From assembly GCF_029392075.1 (NCBI RefSeq), contig NZ_CP113929.1:248001-312000 (forward strand): 64,000 bases of DNA, in the 5' to 3' direction. The position numbers and the translations under genes were made by a program. How positions within the stretch are numbered: position 1 is the first letter of the stretch; each line of letters starts with the position of its first letter. Below the pieces are notes generated by a model. The model saw only the letters and a program-made list of their open reading frames with translations, was not told where the DNA came from and did not search any database. Positions 43,242 to 51,329 of this stretch are shown one piece after another. Origin of the DNA: Bifidobacterium sp. ESL0704 (GTDB taxonomy: Bacteria; Actinomycetota; Actinomycetes; Actinomycetales; Bifidobacteriaceae).

Positions 43242-43270
43242 GGCCGCACAACGGCAGACGTTGCACGGCC
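43242..43270 (-). terminator. Terminator of a small minus-strand gene
   Basis: GGCCGCACAACG (43242-43253) pairs with CGTTGCACGGCC (43259-43270) with a 2-bp internal mismatch and a 5-nt loop. On the minus strand it is followed by TTTCTTTAT. It lies 28 bp after the stop of the small ORF at 43298-43396. Confidence 0.7.
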
Positions 43271-43297
43271 CTTCCCTCGGATTATTGAGTTATGGTG

Positions 43298-43396
43298 CTA
43301 TTGGCCGCTCCTTTTCGACTGGGGTTGAAGCACCTGCGTCATCGGTGTCACCATAATCGCAGCGGCACCGAGCGGGCCTTGTGCGCCCTCACGCAT
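43298..43396 (-). CDS. 32-residue small protein or leader peptide
   Basis: ATG 43396 is preceded by GGAAGGGAAGAGA, a strong ribosome-binding site, and the frame is followed by a good terminator. The peptide starts MREGAQGPLGAAAIMVTP and continues MTQVLQPQSKRSGQ. It has a small apolar middle and a polar basic end, and no family is recognised. A TTGTAC box about 50 bp upstream may be part of its promoter. The complete promoter-RBS-ORF-terminator layout supports a real small gene. Confidence 0.55.
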   Translation of the reverse strand: MREGAQGPLGAAAIMVTPMTQVLQPQSKRSGQ

Positions 43397-43815
43397 TCTC
43401 TTCCCTTCCATTCTCGAGTAAATAAGAATGTGGCAATTGATGTACAAATGCCATATTTTCCCCTAAATCGAAAGAATACGTTGTGCATTGGACTGATAAA
43501 TAAACGATTTGACCAATGGAAGATATCGTTCTGCGCGGGGGTTGATGTACCGCCATCATGGGTTGAATCGACGCTCGGCAAGCATGAAACAGATTCGAGA
43601 TTCGCATTATACTGCGGTTTCGGATTCCGCCGGCCAGGCGCCGCGTCGCAAACCGTTATTCCTGTGTGGGTACGCTTCGGTATAGCGTGAGAGCGCGGTT
43701 GTTCGGTGCGGTATGGTAGTCCTTATTATTATGTTGTGCCACGCGCTACAGTGGTTGTCCGCTGTATGCTGTGGGTAGTATGTCAAACGTAACCTCGAAA
43801 CGTGAAGGAGCGGTT
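43397..43815. other. Intergenic region before topA
   Basis: Nothing beyond promoters for the small minus-strand gene and for topA is expected here. The first ~200 bp are AT-richer than average. No hairpin or repeat stands out. AAGGAGCGGTT before 43816 is the topA ribosome-binding site. Confidence 0.5.
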
Positions 43816-46800
43816 ATGGCGACTGGTAAGAAACTTGTCATCGTGGAATCCCCGACCAAAGCGAAGAAAATCGGCGGATATCTAGGCAAGGACTATACGG
43901 TCATGGCTTCCGTCGGCCATATTCGCGATCTGGCGCAACCCAGCCAGGTGCCGGCCAGCAAGAAAGAGAAATTCGGACGTTTCGGCGTGGACGTCGACAA
44001 CGGTTTCGAGCCGTATTACATTGTGGGGCCAGAAAAAAAGAAAACCGTCGCGCAGCTCAAAAGCGCGCTGAAGGATGCCAATGAACTCTACCTGGCGACT
44101 GATGAGGACCGCGAGGGTGAGGCCATCGCTTGGCACCTGGTGCAGACGCTCAAGCCCAAGGTGCCGGTGCATCGCATGGTTTTCCACGAGATCACCCCCA
44201 CCGCCATCAAGGCAGCCGTGGGCAAGACGCGCGACGTCGATGCGAATATGGTCGACGCCCAGGAGACGCGTCGCGTGCTCGACAGGCTTTACGGCTACGA
44301 GCTTTCGCCGGTGCTGTGGCGCAAGGTCGGCCCGGGGCTTTCGGCAGGGCGCGTGCAGTCTGTGGCCACGCGTCTGATCGTCGAGCGCGAACGGGAACGT
44401 ATGGCGTTCGTGCGCTCGCCGTATTGGGACGTCATCGCTGAGCTTTCCGCTCCTGACGCGCAGGGTGAGTATGTCGATTTCGAATCGCGTATGGTCTCGC
44501 TGGGCGGTTCCCGCTTGGCTAATTCCCGCGATTTCACCACTACCGGTGAGCTGACCGCTGCCGCGCAAAAGGATGGTGTCTGCCAGCTTGATGAGACACA
44601 GACCAAGGCCATCGCGGCTGCGCTCGAGCATGCGCCGTTCACCGTGGTGTCGATGGAATCCAAGCCGTATCACCGTCGTCCGGTGCCGCCGTTCACCACC
44701 TCAACCATGCAGCAGGCCGCCGGCAACCGGCTTTCGATGAGCTCGCGTCAGACCATGAGGGCTGCGCAGGGACTCTACGAAAACGGCTTTATCACTTATA
44801 TGCGTACCGATTCGGTGACGCTTTCGCAGGAGGCCATCGCCGCCGCCCGCCAGTCGGTCGCCGAGCATTTCGGCTCCGAGTATCTTTCGGACAAACCCAA
44901 GCAGTACGCCACCAAGACGGCCGGTGCGCAGGAAGCGCACGAATGCATCCGTCCCGCAGGTTCGACGTTCCATGATCCGTCCGAACTGGCCGCCAAGGTG
45001 CCGCCGGACCAGCTGAAGCTTTATACGTTGATCTGGCAGCGCACGCTTGCCTCGCAGATGGCCGATGCCACCGGTTTCACCGCCACCGTGCGGCTTTCCG
45101 CACCTGCCGGTGAGCGCGGTGAAGCGATTTTCCAGGCTTCCGGCACCGTCATCGAATTCCCTGGATTCCTTAAGGCCTCCGGCTGGCCGCGTCGTTCTTC
45201 GGGATCGTCGTCGACTTCCGCTTCTGGCGCTTCGTCTGCTGCCACGGCGAAAGCCAAGACTTCCAAGGCTTCCGGCAAATCGGACAAGTCCGAAGAGAAC
45301 GCGGCGCTGCCGCCGATGAAGACCGGTGAGGTGCTCAACGCCACGTCGGTGACCGCCGATGGCCACGAGACTCAGCCCCCTGCCCGCTATACCGAGGCAT
45401 CGCTGGTCAAGACGCTCGAGGCCAAGGAGATCGGCCGTCCGTCAACGTATGCCAGCATCATCTCTACCATCATCGACCGCGGCTACGTCTACGAGCGCGG
45501 CCGCGCGCTGATTCCCTCTTGGCTGGCTTTTGCGGTGACCAAGCTGCTTGAAACGAATTTCCCGAAGTATGTGGACTATCAGTTCACCGCCGATATGGAA
45601 AACGGGCTTGACAAGATCGCCCAAGGCAAGGAAACCAGCAAGGAATGGCTTACCCGTTTCTATTTCGGTGACGGCAAGGGTACGGCGAAATCGCAGGACG
45701 AGGCGCATGAGGGCCTGCAACAGCAGGTCGCGCAGCTCGGCGACATCGACGCGCGCGCCATCAACACTATCGAGATCGGTGACGGCCTGCAGGTGCGCGT
45801 CGGACGTTACGGCCCCTATCTCGAGGATACGAAGAATCTGGACGCTGAGGGCAATTCCAAACGTGCCTCGATTCCGGAAACGATGGCTCCTGACGAGCTG
45901 ACCGTCGAGTCCGGCCACGAGCTCATCAAGAACAATGCCGGTGGGCCGCGCGTGCTCGGGCGTGACCCCGCGACCGGCGGCACTGTTGAAGTTCGTACCG
46001 GTCGGTTCGGACCGTATGTCGCGCTGATTTCGCCGGAGGCCGAGGCGGAGATGAAGGCCGAACACGAGGCCAAGGCTGCTGCGGCGAAGGCTGCAAAGGC
46101 CGGGGATGCCGCTGATTCCGCCGATGGCAAGGGTTCCAAGATATCCAAGCCCGCTGCCAAGACCCGCGCCAAGAAGACCGCCAAGTCCGCGGTTGCCAAG
46201 CCCAAGATGGCGTCACTATTCAAGACGATGAGCCCTGATACGGTCACGCTCGCCGATGCTTTGAAGCTGTTGAGCCTGCCGCGCGAAGTCGGCACATACG
46301 ACGAGACCGATGCCAAAACCGGCGAGACCAGCGAGGCCGTGGTCACCGCGTCCAACGGGCGTTACGGCCCGTACCTCACTAAGAAGGGCGCGGACGGCAA
46401 ATCCGAGACGCGTTCGCTCGGCAGCGAAGAGGAGCTGTTCACCGTCGACCTGGAGAAGGCCAAGGAACTGTTCGCCCAGCCCAAATATGGCCGCGGGCGT
46501 GGCAGGGGAGCGGCAAAACCGCCGCTGCGCGAGCTTGGCGCCGACCCGGAAAACGGCAAGAACGTGACCATCAAGGACGGTTTCTACGGCGCCTACATCA
46601 CCGACGGCGAGACCAATCGCACGCTTCCCAAGCAGTACACCCCGGAGTCCATCGACCCGGCCACTGCCTTCCAGCTGTTGAGCGAGAAGCGCGCGGCCGG
46701 TCCGTCCAAGCGCCGTGGTCGTCGCAAGACAGCGACGCGTAAGACGACGAGCAAGGCCAAGGCCAGCGCCAAGAAATCGACCAGGACCACGACGCGTAAA

Positions 46801-46863
46801 ACGACCACGCGCAAGACGAGCGCCAAGAAAACCGCGACCCGTAAAACGCCCGCAAAGAAGTAG
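43816..46863 (+). CDS. topA: DNA topoisomerase I
   Basis: TopA relaxes negative supercoils by single-strand passage. From ATG 43816 the protein has 1015 residues. It has the TOPRIM domain (KKLVIVESPTKAKKI at the start, then YLATDEDREGEAIAW with the acidic Mg ligands) and the catalytic Tyr328 in GFITYMRTDS. A Ser/Ala/Lys-rich insert follows in the core (about 455-500). The C-terminal repeats have GRYGPYL and GRFGPYV motifs in place of zinc fingers, and a long Lys/Thr/Arg tail binds DNA. This layout is typical of actinobacteria. The frame is open from 43771, but the ribosome-binding site supports 43816. Confidence 0.96.
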   Translation: MATGKKLVIVESPTKAKKIGGYLGKDYTVMASVGHIRDLAQPSQVPASKKEKFGRFGVDVDNGFEPYYIVGPEKKKTVAQLKSALKDANELYLATDEDREGEAIAWHLVQTLKPKVPVHRMVFHEITPTAIKAAVGKTRDVDANMVDAQETRRVLDRLYGYELSPVLWRKVGPGLSAGRVQSVATRLIVERERERMAFVRSPYWDVIAELSAPDAQGEYVDFESRMVSLGGSRLANSRDFTTTGELTAAAQKDGVCQLDETQTKAIAAALEHAPFTVVSMESKPYHRRPVPPFTTSTMQQAAGNRLSMSSRQTMRAAQGLYENGFITYMRTDSVTLSQEAIAAARQSVAEHFGSEYLSDKPKQYATKTAGAQEAHECIRPAGSTFHDPSELAAKVPPDQLKLYTLIWQRTLASQMADATGFTATVRLSAPAGERGEAIFQASGTVIEFPGFLKASGWPRRSSGSSSTSASGASSAATAKAKTSKASGKSDKSEENAALPPMKTGEVLNATSVTADGHETQPPARYTEASLVKTLEAKEIGRPSTYASIISTIIDRGYVYERGRALIPSWLAFAVTKLLETNFPKYVDYQFTADMENGLDKIAQGKETSKEWLTRFYFGDGKGTAKSQDEAHEGLQQQVAQLGDIDARAINTIEIGDGLQVRVGRYGPYLEDTKNLDAEGNSKRASIPETMAPDELTVESGHELIKNNAGGPRVLGRDPATGGTVEVRTGRFGPYVALISPEAEAEMKAEHEAKAAAAKAAKAGDAADSADGKGSKISKPAAKTRAKKTAKSAVAKPKMASLFKTMSPDTVTLADALKLLSLPREVGTYDETDAKTGETSEAVVTASNGRYGPYLTKKGADGKSETRSLGSEEELFTVDLEKAKELFAQPKYGRGRGRGAAKPPLRELGADPENGKNVTIKDGFYGAYITDGETNRTLPKQYTPESIDPATAFQLLSEKRAAGPSKRRGRRKTATRKTTSKAKASAKKSTRTTTRKTTTRKTSAKKTATRKTPAKK

Positions 46864-46886
46864 CGGCAGGTCTTATTGATTGCTCG

Positions 46887-46925
46887 AATGTGTCCCGTTT
46901 CTGTTTGCTCAGAGCGGGACACATT
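46887..46925 (+). terminator. Hairpin terminator after topA
   Basis: AATGTGTCCCG (46887-46897) pairs perfectly over 11 bp with CGGGACACATT (46915-46925). It lies 24 bp after the topA stop. Confidence 0.75.
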
Positions 46926-47174
46926 GCGATATGGCGACGTTGTGAAGAGCCGAGTAGAATCATGGGTTTTATCTTCGTGCGTTATATTTCAAATCGTTTT
47001 TCTCCAAGAAGCGGGACAAAGATTACAAATTCGTGCCCACACTTGTCTTGTGCCTTTCCGATTGTGTTCAGGAAAGGCTCTTTGCATGTTGGGATGCATG
47101 CTGATTGCAAAGGGCTGTGGGAACTGATGCCCACTATCGGTTATTGAGGATTGTTGCATCCGATATTTGCTAAA

Positions 47175-47254
47175 TGTGGATAATCGATAGCCGTTATTTC
47201 AGAAAAGTGGATAACTGTTCGGCATAAACCGCGACACGCCTCAAATGTGGATAA
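47175..47254 (-). promoter_or_regulatory. Cluster of three DnaA boxes
   Basis: Perfect DnaA boxes (TTATCCACA read on the minus strand) lie at 47175-47183 and 47246-47254, with an 8/9 match at 47206-47214. All three point the same way in an AT-rich 614-bp gap between topA and the small-protein/DUF4160 pair. No dnaA or dnaN is nearby. The rest of the gap (46926-47539) shows no gene. Confidence 0.7.
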
Positions 47255-47539
47255 CCCCTATCATTCGACCACAGTGCCCTGTTTTGCCGCGGTAATCTTG
47301 CGTTTTGTGCTTCTATGGAATCAATGGTGATTTCGAGTGAACGGAAGGAGCGGAATGTGGCAGAGTCAACGGCATCGAATAGCGACAAGCGTAGGTCTAC
47401 TGGTAAGCGAAGGCTAGTCGGTCAATGCAGACCCGAGAATACAGAGGTTCCCAACCGTCCTGGCCATGTTCGCAGTGCTTCTCGTCCTCCCGCTTTTCCG
47501 CTACAATTGGCGGTATTGCAGGAGGAAAGGAGGTGCGAA

Positions 47540-47773
47540 ATGCAATGTGATGATCTTTTTGAGATGGACGGCGTTCGGCTGGGCTATACCGAAGATACCG
47601 TTACGATTACCGAAGTCGATTATGGCCGCAAGGCGGTCTTCGACAACAAGGGAAATGTTCTTTCTTCGAATTTTCCCGATGATTTCATGCCTTTTCTCTT
47701 GAATTATTACAAGTTGAATTATGACCTGGTGCAAGGCTCCCGCGAAGACGATCGGGAGTTCGGCGATGACTGA
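47540..47773 (+). CDS. Small acidic protein upstream of DUF4160, antitoxin-like position
   Basis: ATG 47540 follows AAAGGAGGTGCGAA, a near-ideal ribosome-binding site, and gives 77 residues; an upstream open frame from 47315 lacks such support. The protein is acidic, with a beta-rich start (MDGVRLGYTEDTVTITEVDY), a middle FDNKGNVLSSNFPDDFMPFL and an acidic end (REDDREFGDD). I recognise no family. It overlaps the DUF4160 gene by 8 nt, the tight coupling typical of toxin-antitoxin-like pairs, but such a function is only inferred. Confidence 0.6.
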   Translation: MQCDDLFEMDGVRLGYTEDTVTITEVDYGRKAVFDNKGNVLSSNFPDDFMPFLLNYYKLNYDLVQGSREDDREFGDD

Positions 47774-48035
47774 AAAATTTATTATTAAAGGTTACGAGAT
47801 TTCATTCAACGTTCACGATGGAGACCACGGGGTTCATGTGCATGTTTCGCAAGGGTGCGACAGGGATATGGCGAAGTTTGTGCTGGGCGCAGACGGCGAT
47901 GTGGTGCTGGCGCGCAATAGGGGAAAGATTCCGCCGAAAATCCTGAAGAAGATTCGTAATGATTTGGCCCGAAGGTATGTGTTTATCGTCGGCGCTTGGG
48001 ACAGAACGTTCGGAGACCATTATTTTGATCGATGA
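47766..48035 (+). CDS. DUF4160-family small protein
   Basis: The 89-residue protein has the DUF4160 hallmarks: an N-terminal strand (FIIKGYEISFNVHD), a His-rich HVHV motif (DHGVHVHVSQ), and a C-terminal helix (PPKILKKIRNDLARRY). ATG 47766 lies within the end of the upstream gene. DUF4160 genes commonly pair with DUF2442 genes in toxin-antitoxin-like units. Here the partner is a different small acidic protein placed first, so the pairing is unusual. Confidence 0.75.
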   Translation: MTEKFIIKGYEISFNVHDGDHGVHVHVSQGCDRDMAKFVLGADGDVVLARNRGKIPPKILKKIRNDLARRYVFIVGAWDRTFGDHYFDR

Positions 48036-48174
48036 TAGAATCCGATGCACACATAAGATAGATATTGAAAGCAGGTTGAACTGGAGATCTGGATTTGTTC
48101 GGACTTAAGAATATGGGGTTCTGATGCAACGGATTGAGCGTTTTTACAGATCGTTTTAGGCAGGATTGAGGATT

Positions 48175-48801
48175 ATGAGCGGGGTGTTTATTTCGTTTGA
48201 GGGCGTCGACGGGGTGGGTAAAACCACGCAGGTCGAGCGACTGAAGCACTATGTCGAGGAGCTGGGGCGCGAGGTTGTGGTCACCCGTGAGCCGGGAGGT
48301 ACCGAGTTGGGGGTCGCTTTGCGACAGCTGTTGCTGCATGGCGGCGATATCGCACCGCGTACCGAGGCGCTGCTGTTCGCTGCCGACCGTGCCCAGCATG
48401 TGGCCGAAATCATCCGACCGGCACTCGCTCGTGGGGCCGTGGTCATTTCCGACCGCTATATCGATTCGTCGCTGGCCTATCAGGCAGGTGGACGGGAGCT
48501 GACGCAAGAGGAAGTGCGCAAGCTGAGTCTGTGGGCGACGAACAACCTGCTGCCGGAACGCACCTATCTGCTGGATATGGATCCTGCGGTTTCGCACGAC
48601 CGTCTTGAGCACAGCGAAGATCGCATGGAATCGGCCGGCGACGGGTTTCAGCAGCGCACGCGTCAGGCATTCCTTGATCTGGCGGTGGCCGAGCGCTCGC
48701 GTTTCAAGGTCATTGACGCGGCAAAGCCGATTGATGAGGTATGGCGGCAGATTCAGGCTGATGCCGATAATCTGCTGACGGATTGGTCGTGTGGCCTATA
48801 G
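48175..48801 (+). CDS. tmk: Thymidylate kinase
   Basis: Tmk phosphorylates dTMP to dTDP. The 208-residue protein has the P-loop [12 protein letters not shown], the [10 protein letters not shown] substrate motif, and [12 protein letters not shown] with the DRY catalytic segment. A lid region with [17 protein letters not shown] follows. GAGGATT precedes ATG 48175; the upstream TTG 48166 is less likely. It is followed by holB on the same strand, the common bacterial tmk-holB arrangement, though here with a 231-bp gap. Confidence 0.95.
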   Translation: MSGVFISFEGVDGVGKTTQVERLKHYVEELGREVVVTREPGGTELGVALRQLLLHGGDIAPRTEALLFAADRAQHVAEIIRPALARGAVVISDRYIDSSLAYQAGGRELTQEEVRKLSLWATNNLLPERTYLLDMDPAVSHDRLEHSEDRMESAGDGFQQRTRQAFLDLAVAERSRFKVIDAAKPIDEVWRQIQADADNLLTDWSCGL

Positions 48802-49032
48802 GGCAGGTATGCAGGCTTGGCTATTGACGCGGCAATGCTTGATGTGTGGTTTACGCTTTGCAGTTGATTGGCCAAAGCTGAGCCGGTGCGCGGCGATTTG
48901 TCGTGTAGCGGCTATCGTGCAGACGATTACGTCGACTCCGAGCCGGACATATGAGAGATTGGCGTCATGCTGTCGTCGTCATCTATCGTTGCCGAGCAAT
49001 AAGCTGAAGTCAAGAACGCAAGTGGAGGAACA

Positions 49033-50184
49033 ATGAGCGTATGGGACTCGATCGTCGGCCAGGAGCAAGTGGTTGGGCAGCTGCGTGTCGTCGCGTCAGG
49101 CGATCCCAGGGCCATCGCCCAGTCGTGGCTGATTTGCGGCCCTCCCGGATCCGGCCGTTCCAACGTGGCGCGTGCGTTTGCGGCTGCTCTAGAAAGCCCA
49201 AGCCATGGACTGAGTGACGAACCGGAACGTTCCGACGAGCAGGTGTTGGCCGGAACGCATCCTGACGTAACCATATTGGCAACCAACAAGGTGACCATCG
49301 GCATCGACGAGGTCCGCGACCTGATTGAGACCTCCGAACAGACCCCGAGCGTCGCACCTTGGCGGATCATCATCATCGAAGATGTCGATCGCATGCTCGA
49401 ACGCACCACCAACGTGCTCTTGAAGGAAATCGAGGAGCCGAGCCCCCACACCATCTGGCTGTTGTGCGCACCAAGCGCGGAAGACGTACTGCCGACCATC
49501 CGTTCGCGCACGCGCGTCATCAATCTTGCGGTGCCGACGACTGAATCGGTGGCGAAATTCTTGGAAACCGACGCGCATATCGAGCCCAAACTGGCCGCAC
49601 AATGTGCACGTCTGGCCGAAGGGCATATCGGCGTGGCCAAGCTCTACGCCACCAACGAGCGCGTGCGCAGCGATCGAGCCGAACTGGTTTCCGGCGTGCT
49701 CAATATGAGCAAGGCATCGGACGCCGTGCTGCTCGCCGGCCAACTCATCGACAATGCCAAGGCCCAGGCGCAAAACGACGTCGAGGAAAAGGCGGGGGAG
49801 CAGGAAGCCGAGTTTCGACGCGTCAATGGCTTGGGCGAGAAGGACCGGATTCCGCCGCAACTTCGCGGTGCCTTCAACCAGATCGGCAAAAAGGCCGACA
49901 TCAAGCGTCGGGCCACTAGGCGCAGCAGAGACGTACTCGACCGTGACCTCAACACGGTAGCCAGTATTTATCGTGATGTCTCCGTGATCCAAAACAACGC
50001 GGTCGAGTCGGCCGGGCTTATCAACAAGGAAAAGCGTTCGTCCCTGGTCAACCTCGCCGAGCGCCTGACACGGCAGGGTGTGGTTGATCGCCTCGAAGCC
50101 ATATCGGTGGCCCGTCGCCGTCTCAACGGCAACGGCAACCAGACCCTGCTCTTCGAGGCCCTGCTTTGCGCGTTGCTGGCGTGA
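49033..50184 (+). CDS. holB: DNA polymerase III delta' subunit
   Basis: Delta' is a clamp-loader subunit with an AAA+ fold. The N-terminus MSVWDSIVGQEQVVGQL is typical, and the degenerate P-loop GPPGSGRSN has Arg where Lys is usual, consistent with delta' acting as a non-hydrolysing stator. IIIIEDVDRML takes the Walker B place, LLKEIEEPSPHTIWLL follows, and an SRTRVINL sensor-like segment precedes the C-terminal helical domain. The 383 residues fit actinobacterial delta'. GGAGGAACA precedes the start. Confidence 0.92.
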   Translation: MSVWDSIVGQEQVVGQLRVVASGDPRAIAQSWLICGPPGSGRSNVARAFAAALESPSHGLSDEPERSDEQVLAGTHPDVTILATNKVTIGIDEVRDLIETSEQTPSVAPWRIIIIEDVDRMLERTTNVLLKEIEEPSPHTIWLLCAPSAEDVLPTIRSRTRVINLAVPTTESVAKFLETDAHIEPKLAAQCARLAEGHIGVAKLYATNERVRSDRAELVSGVLNMSKASDAVLLAGQLIDNAKAQAQNDVEEKAGEQEAEFRRVNGLGEKDRIPPQLRGAFNQIGKKADIKRRATRRSRDVLDRDLNTVASIYRDVSVIQNNAVESAGLINKEKRSSLVNLAERLTRQGVVDRLEAISVARRRLNGNGNQTLLFEALLCALLA

Positions 50185-50310
50185 TCTGACTGATTGGTTG
50201 TCGGCTTGCTGAGTGTCTGTCGCTACGTTCTGGGTTGTGGATTCATAGGCGATGTTTTCTGTTCGCCCATTGACGCATCCTTCGTCACAAGCCCGAGCGA
50301 TACTTGAAGC

Positions 50311-50868
50311 ATGAAGATTTCAGCAGATTTTACGACCATTCCCGATGATTTCACCGGGGCGGCGGCGCCGGAAAACAAAGTCGACGGCACGCCGATCGTT
50401 TCGTTCCCCTTCTACATCGACGAGTTGCGCGAGGGTATGCAATACCTGCATTGGCAGGTAACCGATCCGGATTCGATTCCGGTCTGCGGTTTCGAATGGA
50501 TTCACTGGTCGGCGGCCAATGTGCCGGTCGATGCATTGATGTTCGACTTCAATGATTCCCACGCATTGCAGATCCCGCCGGACTTCTCACGCACGCTTCC
50601 GGTGATGATTCCGGAGGCAACGCAGGGACGGACCAGCGCGGCCAGCAAATTCGTCGGTTCCGATAATCCTGCGGTCACTATGCGCTACAACGGTCCGACG
50701 CCGCCCGACAAGCCTCACGGCTACATTCTGCACGTCTGGGCCACACCTGAACCGTTGCCGGATATGCGGCAGGGCTTCTGGCTCAACGACTTGTACCATA
50801 AGATTCTTGATTATGGCGGTCCTATCGATGACGCCGAGATTACGCTTATCGGCAATCCGACGAAATAA
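50311..50868 (+). CDS. YbhB/YbcL-family Raf-kinase-inhibitor-like (PEBP) protein
   Basis: The 185-residue protein has the PEBP fold motifs: VDGTPIVSFPF, LHWQVTDPDSIPVCGFEWIHW in place of the D-P-D-A-P block, YNGPTPPDKPHGYILHVWAT with the conserved G-P-x-P-P and H-x-Y-x-x-x-V/L residues. No signal peptide is visible, so it is cytosolic. The molecular role of bacterial members is unknown. Its GDF/DPDAP motif is altered to DPDSIP. It stands alone between holB and the second TTGGTGCACCAA array. Confidence 0.9.
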   Translation: MKISADFTTIPDDFTGAAAPENKVDGTPIVSFPFYIDELREGMQYLHWQVTDPDSIPVCGFEWIHWSAANVPVDALMFDFNDSHALQIPPDFSRTLPVMIPEATQGRTSAASKFVGSDNPAVTMRYNGPTPPDKPHGYILHVWATPEPLPDMRQGFWLNDLYHKILDYGGPIDDAEITLIGNPTK

Positions 50869-51329
50869 AAGCGCCCACGTGGGTTGGAATCCGCTGGCCG
50901 TCCTCCGGTTTCACGCCTGCGAATATCAAGGTTCCCGATTCCGAGGTGCCATCCTCCCCAAACCGGTCATTATTGTGATGTTGGTGCCACCAAGTCCCCT
51001 GTTTTTCGAAGATTAACCCCGCAATTGCCATTTTTCGGGCATCTTGGTGCACCAAGATGCCCGTTTTTTACGAATATGGCCTCCATTCTGCGTATTTTGG
51101 GTATCTTGGTGGCACCAACAGGCGTCCAATATGGGGAATAGGCGGTTGGGGATTACGGATTTGTGCGTGCAGAGGCGCACAGTCGACCCGAACAGAGCAG
51201 TGGGGTTGGTTCTGACCCAAGATGATCTTCATGTGCGAGCAGGCATCTATCATGAAAACAGTATTGGCATCCAGTCGTTATGATTAGTAATCAGCACTTG
51301 GCCATTTCATTTCATGAGAGGAAACAATT
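50869..51329. repeat. 461-bp gap with a three-palindrome array, 62.5-bp period
   Basis: Palindromes lie at 50981-50993 (TTGGTGCCACCAA), 51044-51055 (TTGGTGCACCAA) and 51106-51118 (TTGGTGGCACCAA); centre-to-centre distance is 62.5 bp both times. The central one is extended to a 28-bp perfect palindrome (51036-51063) and is followed by TTTTTT. The outer two are inverses of one another. The family is the same as at 40541-40676. The remaining sequence to pepD holds GAGAGGAAACAATT as ribosome-binding site and no other clear structure. Confidence 0.85.

Noticed and set aside
43061..43328. Small plus-strand ORFs before topA
   Set aside because: No ribosome-binding site, and they overlap the better supported minus-strand small gene and its terminator.
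46926..47170. Possible tRNA or small RNA in the topA downstream gap
   Set aside because: No cloverleaf, no T-loop consensus and no promoter-terminator pair found by eye.
40541..51118. CRISPR array reading of the TTGGTGCACCAA repeats
   Set aside because: Only three units per locus, repeat cores are perfect palindromes with drifting flanks, two unlinked loci, and no cas genes.
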